Origin: UBA11795 sp964652755
Lineage (GTDB): Bacteria; Chloroflexota; Dehalococcoidia; Lucifugimonadales; UBA826
Assembly (NCBI GenBank): GCA_964652755.1
Contig: CAZZBP010000023.1
Coordinates: 1 to 27,426 of the forward strand
Direction: 5' to 3'
Length of the DNA stretch: 27,426 nt
The position numbers were made by a program, and so were the translations under genes. This document shows positions 23,145 through 27,426 of the stretch, one piece after another (the stretch's first letter is position 1; each line of letters opens with the position of its first letter). The notes below the pieces were generated by a model. The model was not told the origin of the DNA. It did no database searches and saw only the letters and a list, made by a program, of their open reading frames with translations.

Positions 23145-23915
23145 ATGAAACAGGAAGAACAATTGAGACGACTAGAAAATAAGGTAGCTTTGATATCTGG
23201 TGCAGGGCACGGGCAAGGTGAATATGAATCCAAACTATTCGCAATGGAAGGAGCTAGTGTAATCCTTTGCGACGTCGATGCTGTTTCATGTGAAAGAATC
23301 GTAGCTGACATTGTTTCCAAAGGAGGTAAGGCTGCTCCGTTTAAATTGGACGTGACATCAGAGAAAGCGTGGATTAGCGCGATAAATCTTGCTACTAACT
23401 TATTCGGTAACCTTCATATTCTCGTCAATAATGCGGGAATATATAGCCGGATTCCAATAAAAGAGACTTCTGAGGATGAGTTTGACCGCATACTTAGTGT
23501 GAATTTAAAAGGCGTATTCCTTGGCACGAAACAATCCATACCGGCAATGATAGCTTCAGGAGGAGGATCCATAATTAACATATCTTCTACTGCTGGATTA
23601 GTGGGAAATACGGGCAGCGGGGCATACGGTGCTTCTAAAGGAGGTGTGAGGGCTTTTACCAAATACACCGCAGTGCAACACGCCGCGGACGGAATAAGGG
23701 CGAACTCTGTTCATCCTGGCCCAATTGAAACCGCGATGATAGCGGACAATCTCTCTACTCCGGAAAGCCGGGCCCTATCAGAGTCAAGGATACCGCTTGG
23801 CAGGATAGGTAAAATCGAAGATGTCGCTATGGGGGTCCTCTTTCTAGCCTCTGATGAATCTTCCTACATGACTGGTTCCGAGCTGGTAATAGACGGCGGA
23901 CTTACGGCACAGTAG
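23145..23915 (+). CDS. Short-chain dehydrogenase/reductase (SDR)
   Basis: NAD(P)-dependent oxidoreductase with a Rossmann fold (256 aa). Classical SDR residues: cofactor loop G19-A-G-H-G-Q-G25, Asp43 in VILCDVDA (an acidic end of the second strand, favouring NAD over NADP), NNAG at 95-98, catalytic Ser148, Tyr161 and Lys165 in YGASK, and HPGPIETAM after strand six. The end SYMTGSELVIDGGLTAQ is typical of the FabG/glucose-dehydrogenase-like group. The nucleotide loop has Gln24 and is followed by EYES where most members have G-I-G-x-A, a less common variant. No good binding site precedes the ATG. Substrate unknown. Confidence 0.92.
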   Translation: MKQEEQLRRLENKVALISGAGHGQGEYESKLFAMEGASVILCDVDAVSCERIVADIVSKGGKAAPFKLDVTSEKAWISAINLATNLFGNLHILVNNAGIYSRIPIKETSEDEFDRILSVNLKGVFLGTKQSIPAMIASGGGSIINISSTAGLVGNTGSGAYGASKGGVRAFTKYTAVQHAADGIRANSVHPGPIETAMIADNLSTPESRALSESRIPLGRIGKIEDVAMGVLFLASDESSYMTGSELVIDGGLTAQ

Positions 23916-23942
23916 CTGACTCAAGAGCCACATTCTAAAGTC

Positions 23943-24755
23943 ATGGCTCAGTCGGCAATCCCTTTCAAAGAAAATAAGCATCACTGCCTTGAGCTAATTG
24001 GTAACAGAACCCCAGCTCTATTTTCAGACTTCGATGGTACCTTATCGGAGCTTAATACGGATCCTAGAAAAGCTTTTATAGACCCCCATTGTTTTTCTGC
24101 CATAAAGAGATTGCGTCTAAAACTCCCGGCTATTGCCATTATTTCAGGGCGTATGGCCACCGATGTTAGAAATCGGGTGGGTCTTGACAAAATTACTTAT
24201 ATTGGGAATCACGGAGCAGAACAAATAGAGGACGGAGTTTTTTCAAGAGAACCGGGCGCATTGGATGATAGTCACCTCATTTCTAACGTTCTGAACTATT
24301 TACAAAGTCGAGTTAACATATCCGGTATATTTTTTGAATACAAGGAAATCAGCGCCTCTATACATTACCGGTATTCGATAAACCGCAAATCGGCGTACGA
24401 AGAACTTTCAGTTGCCATACGAGAAGCCCCCAACATACAGGATTTAGATGTTTTTTGGGGTAGGGATATCCTTGAGATACGACCAAGATCTGGATTTCAC
24501 AAAGGTTACGCCCTACGAAAGTTGATTGAGAAAAACAAGATAAAATCTTTTGTCTATGTCGGCGATGACACGACAGATGTCGACGCCTTTGAGAGTCTAC
24601 GTACTATCAGAGATGAAGGGGAGCCAAATGGGCTAAGTGCGGTAGTGGTGTCCAAAGGAATGAATAAAAAATTACTCGAGACGGCTGATATTAAAATAGA
24701 TGGAATAGTAGAAATGAGAAAGTTTCTCTCGTGGCTGTTAAGCTTAGCCTACTGA
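23943..24755 (+). CDS. otsB: Trehalose-6-phosphate phosphatase
   Basis: HAD-superfamily phosphatase that makes trehalose from trehalose 6-phosphate (270 aa). Motif I SDFDGTLSE with nucleophile Asp29 and Asp31, then IAIISGRMATDVRNRVG (motif II region), YIGNHGAEQIEDG, the substrate-binding Lys in FHKGYALRKLIE, and motif III/IV VYVGDDTTDVDAF. The cap domain lies between. This order is that of the OtsB family rather than sucrose phosphatases. It begins 27 bases after the SDR stop on the same strand. A trehalose-6-phosphate synthase (otsA) is not in the window, so the substrate source must be elsewhere. An alternative phosphorylated sugar substrate cannot be excluded. Confidence 0.93.
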   Translation: MAQSAIPFKENKHHCLELIGNRTPALFSDFDGTLSELNTDPRKAFIDPHCFSAIKRLRLKLPAIAIISGRMATDVRNRVGLDKITYIGNHGAEQIEDGVFSREPGALDDSHLISNVLNYLQSRVNISGIFFEYKEISASIHYRYSINRKSAYEELSVAIREAPNIQDLDVFWGRDILEIRPRSGFHKGYALRKLIEKNKIKSFVYVGDDTTDVDAFESLRTIRDEGEPNGLSAVVVSKGMNKKLLETADIKIDGIVEMRKFLSWLLSLAY

Positions 24756-24788
24756 AATGCTTTCAGCCACATCGGCACTTTCTGCTGC

Positions 24789-24818
24789 TTGACAGATATT
24801 TTTCGGCTTTGCTAGCCT
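24789..24818 (+). promoter_or_regulatory. Possible promoter of glmU
   Basis: A perfect -35 box TTGACA (24789-24794) is followed after 18 bases by TAGCCT (24813-24818), a weak -10 box. It lies in the 142-base gap between otsB and glmU, 80 bases before the glmU start. Supported by the -35 box only. Confidence 0.3.
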
Positions 24819-24897
24819 GAAACAAAGTGATACAAGTTATTGAAAGAAGAACCTATTTCGCGTTTTCATAAATTGCGCAAAGCACTCAACCATCCAC

Positions 24898-26256
24898 TTG
24901 CCTAATTTAATCGATTCTTATAAAGCTGTGATTCTGGCTGCCGGTAAAGGCATCCGTATGAATTCTGACACTCCTAAAGTCCTTCACAAAATATGTGGCA
25001 CTGAGATGCTAAACATAGTGCTTGACACCACATTTGCTGCAGGTATTACATCATCAGTCACCGTAGTACCAAAAGAAAACGACTTATTCAAAGTCGCGGT
25101 CAAAGGAAAGACCACTTTCACAGTACAAAAAGAAGCCAAGGGAAGCGGTCATGCCCTCCTCCAATCCAGTAGACAAACAGTTGACGCTAAAAATATTATC
25201 GTGCTAAATGGGGATGTGCCGCTAGTTAAAAGTACAACTATCGAAAGTCTGATATCCCGCCATGATGAGAGTGCCGCCGCCGTAACAATTCTAACCTCTA
25301 GATCAGTTTCTCCTGATGGACTAGGCAGGGTAGTCAGAAATCAATACGGATCTATAGAAGCAGTAGTAGAAGAAAAAGAAGCTGAGGCCGAAACTCTTTC
25401 GATTAATGAGATCAATGTCGGTGTTTATTGCTTCCAAGTCCCTTGGGTATGGAATGCCTTAGAAGCGCTCAAACCTTCTAGTAGCGGGGAATTCTACATT
25501 ACAGATCTGGTAGCTTTGGCGTCCGCGCAGGAACTAACAATAGAATCAATTGAATCGAAAGATCCTAACGAGGTCCGGGGTGTAAACAACAGGGTTGAGT
25601 TATCTGAGCTTGAGTTAGTTGTCAGAGAACGTATTTTACATGATTGGATGCTAAATGGAGTAACCGTCATAGACCCCAGAACTACGTATATAGACCAAGG
25701 GGTAGAGATAGGTCGAGATACAACGGTTCATCCCAATAGCCATATCCGTAAGGGATCAAGAATCGGATCCCGATGTGTAATAGGTCCCGACTCAACAATA
25801 GATAATTCAATTCTGGGAGATTTTTGCGAGATAAATTCCTCAATCGTTGAAGATGCCGAGCTTCACAATAGAGTGGAAGTCGGACCATTTAGCCACATTA
25901 GAGAAGGTACTCTATTGGAAAACAGGGTACGAATAGGAAACTACACAGAAATTAAGAACAGCCATCTAGGTAAAGGAACCAAATCAGGACATTTCAGTTA
26001 TTTGGGTGATGCGGACATCGGAACCAACGTAAATATTGGTGCAGGAACTGTAACTTGCAACTATGATGGGAAGAATAAACATAGAACTGTAATAGGAGAT
26101 GACGCCTTCATCGGGTGCGACACCATGCTAGTTGCTCCTGTAAATGTTGGTAGGCGAACATTTACAGGCACGGGATCGGTAGTAACCAAAGATGTGCCAG
26201 CTGACTCGAAAGCCATTGGCTCCCCCGCGAGAGTATTAAGAGGAGGTCGGTCCTAA
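24898..26256 (+). CDS. glmU: Bifunctional GlmU: UDP-GlcNAc pyrophosphorylase and GlcN-1-P acetyltransferase
   Basis: Makes UDP-N-acetylglucosamine for cell-wall or surface polysaccharides (452 aa). N-terminal uridylyltransferase: VILAAGKGIRMNSDTPKVLH, GSGHALLQSS, VLNGDVPLV, INVGVYCF. The C-terminal acetyltransferase is a left-handed beta-helix of hexapeptide repeats running from about residue 260, with VGPFSHIREGTLLEN then RVRIGNYTEIKNSHLG, and IGAGTVTCNYDGKNKHRTVI containing the CoA and catalytic region. Both domains look complete. Start is TTG 24898. No ATG is available before the nucleotide-binding loop, and no Shine-Dalgarno sequence is visible. The frame downstream of the stop runs on into the CorC gene. 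Confidence 0.96.
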   Translation: MPNLIDSYKAVILAAGKGIRMNSDTPKVLHKICGTEMLNIVLDTTFAAGITSSVTVVPKENDLFKVAVKGKTTFTVQKEAKGSGHALLQSSRQTVDAKNIIVLNGDVPLVKSTTIESLISRHDESAAAVTILTSRSVSPDGLGRVVRNQYGSIEAVVEEKEAEAETLSINEINVGVYCFQVPWVWNALEALKPSSSGEFYITDLVALASAQELTIESIESKDPNEVRGVNNRVELSELELVVRERILHDWMLNGVTVIDPRTTYIDQGVEIGRDTTVHPNSHIRKGSRIGSRCVIGPDSTIDNSILGDFCEINSSIVEDAELHNRVEVGPFSHIREGTLLENRVRIGNYTEIKNSHLGKGTKSGHFSYLGDADIGTNVNIGAGTVTCNYDGKNKHRTVIGDDAFIGCDTMLVAPVNVGRRTFTGTGSVVTKDVPADSKAIGSPARVLRGGRS

Positions 26257-26268
26257 ACCGCACCGTTA

Positions 26269-27426
26269 TTGGAAAGCGATAGTAGTAATTTATCTATATT
26301 AGTTTTGGCAATTTCTGTCTTTACTTTTGCCGCTATAGGATTCATTCAGTCTGCATTGACTTCGGTGACAAGAGAAACGGTTTATTTTTGGAGAAGCGAG
26401 GGTATAGAAGGTAATGAAAAGATTGAAGATCTTTTCCGAAAAGCTGATCAGTCCGTTTCCGCATTTTCGATGCTTAAGACACTTGCACTTGCATCCTGCA
26501 TTGTCAGTGCAAATTTAAGGTTTTCAGAAAATGAGCCGTGGGCGTGGAATGGCACCATATTTGTTACCGTCTTTTCGTTAGTAGTTCTTGGCATAACAGA
26601 GACAATCGTTCGGACAATTGCAAAACGCCGTGGACCAAGTATTGCTCTGCACCTGTTTGGATTCACAAGTTTCATAGGCGCTCTCCTAAACCCCGTCACC
26701 AGATCACAAGAGAGAATCATGGAGATAGGTACATCATCTCAATCGGACGATGAGAAGGCTGGGTCAAAGGAGGCTGACAGCTTAGCCATGCATCTCGACG
26801 ACGAAGGTGAACCGCTAGAAGAACACGAAGTCAGAATGATCAGAGGAGTATTCCAGCTAGACAAGACAGTGGCAAGAGAAATCATGGTACCAAGGGTGGA
26901 CATGACCAGTGCAAATATCACCATTAGCCTCGACGATGTGGCAGATCTTATGCTACGAGCCGGGCACAGCAAGATTCCTGTTTATAGGGATGAATTAGAC
27001 AGGATAGAAGGTATCGCGCATTCCCTTGATATTCTACGTTTTATCTCAGACTCAGGTAACGCTGTCTCCGTAGATCTTGCCCAGTGCCTCCGCCCGGTTT
27101 TATATGTACCGGAATCCAAGACTTTGGAAGACCTGCTCACTGAATTCCAAGAAAAACGCATGCAGATGGCGATTGTCATCGATGAATATGGCGGAGTCTC
27201 CGGACTAGTAACGGTCGAAGACCTCGTTGAAGAAATTGTAGGAGAAATTCATGACGAATTTGATCGAGGTGAACCGGAAATTAGAGAGATTAGTGACTCT
27301 GAGTACTCAATGGATGCCGGTATGGACATTGACGACCTAACTGAAACAATTGGAATTTCATTTGAAGGCGATGGTTTTGACACTATCGGCGGTTTTGTCC
27401 TTCATCAGCTCGGGAAGATACCGAGC
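26269..27426 (+). CDS. CorC/HlyC (UPF0053) membrane protein with CBS pair, partial at right edge
   Basis: Membrane protein of the CNNM/CorC family, implicated in divalent metal efflux or homeostasis. The 386 codons present start with hydrophobic LSILVLAISVFTFAAIGFI and further spans near residues 65-85, 95-115 and 125-140 (a divergent CNNM domain). LEEHEVRMIRGVFQLDKTVA and REIMVPRVDM open the CBS region. HSKIPVYRDELDRIEGI and MQMAIVIDEYGGVSGLVTVE with DLVEEIVGEIHDEFD complete the CBS pair. A CorC_HlyC domain begins with GMDIDDLTETIGI and is cut by the edge. The most upstream start is TTG 26269 without a properly placed binding site. It is in the same frame as glmU, 12 bases after its stop. 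Confidence 0.9.
   Translation, partial: MESDSSNLSILVLAISVFTFAAIGFIQSALTSVTRETVYFWRSEGIEGNEKIEDLFRKADQSVSAFSMLKTLALASCIVSANLRFSENEPWAWNGTIFVTVFSLVVLGITETIVRTIAKRRGPSIALHLFGFTSFIGALLNPVTRSQERIMEIGTSSQSDDEKAGSKEADSLAMHLDDEGEPLEEHEVRMIRGVFQLDKTVAREIMVPRVDMTSANITISLDDVADLMLRAGHSKIPVYRDELDRIEGIAHSLDILRFISDSGNAVSVDLAQCLRPVLYVPESKTLEDLLTEFQEKRMQMAIVIDEYGGVSGLVTVEDLVEEIVGEIHDEFDRGEPEIREISDSEYSMDAGMDIDDLTETIGISFEGDGFDTIGGFVLHQLGKIPS

Noticed and set aside
24752..24766. Small hairpin CTGAAA-TGC-TTTCAG over the otsB stop codon
   Set aside because: Six-base AT-rich stem without a T-run. Not convincing as a terminator.
24873..24880. Palindrome TTGCGCAA before glmU
   Set aside because: Only 8 bases and no second copy nearby. 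No basis for an operator call.
1..27426. CRISPR array, tRNA, rRNA, insertion sequence or prophage
   Set aside because: Scanned by eye on both strands. No regular repeat-spacer pattern, no transposase or integrase motifs and no RNA-gene signature were found.

Overview
The window looks like a chromosomal segment of a free-living bacterium of moderate GC (estimated by eye, mid-forties percent). I see no insertion sequence, phage gene, CRISPR array, tRNA or rRNA. The gene content points to an uncultured Chloroflexota member, possibly the marine SAR202 lineage. The clues are a NADH dehydrogenase-type operon without nuoE, nuoF and nuoG, an enolase-superfamily sugar-acid dehydratase type protein, an SDR oxidoreductase, a PAC2 protein and a SUF iron-sulfur system. 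This assignment is inference from gene content and was not computed.

Left part, minus strand (1-4883): sufC (cut by the window edge) and sufB form an operon with a recognisable promoter and a 13-bp dyad at its predicted transcription start. Upstream lie a YjbQ/UPF0047 gene, a nucleoside-phosphorylase-fold gene resembling the hopanoid-associated HpnG group but without the usual catalytic Asp, and a trans-prenyl diphosphate synthase. The last two are neighbours on one strand and may belong to isoprenoid lipid metabolism.

Central part, plus strand (5220-15838): a tightly packed operon nuoA-B-C-D-H-I-J-K-(small gene)-L-M-N encodes an 11-subunit complex I. It has the membrane arm and the Q-module with clusters N2, N6a and N6b, but no NADH-oxidising EFG module in the window. 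A 64-codon gene with a DUF2007-like pattern sits between nuoK and nuoL. NuoI and NuoL appear to carry lineage-specific insertions.

Right part: NAD kinase, an ADP-ribose pyrophosphatase-type Nudix hydrolase (no ATG, GTG or TTG start; an AUA start is likely) and an M20 metallopeptidase follow on the plus strand. A convergent enolase-superfamily gene comes next. After a 568-base non-coding gap come a PAC2-family protein, a DUF2087-like small protein and an alpha/beta hydrolase on the plus strand. A small unknown minus-strand gene is divergent from an SDR gene, and the region between them carries an AGAAC-type dyad. Trehalose-phosphatase (otsB), glmU and a CorC/HlyC CBS-domain membrane protein cut by the right edge close the window.

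TTG starts are frequent. Most of the window is core energy, cofactor and envelope metabolism. I do not see a clear new defence or biosynthetic system. The best leads are the EFG-less complex I with its embedded small gene, the altered phosphorylase-like protein beside the prenyl synthase, the suf operator candidate, and the small unknown gene with the dyad upstream of it.
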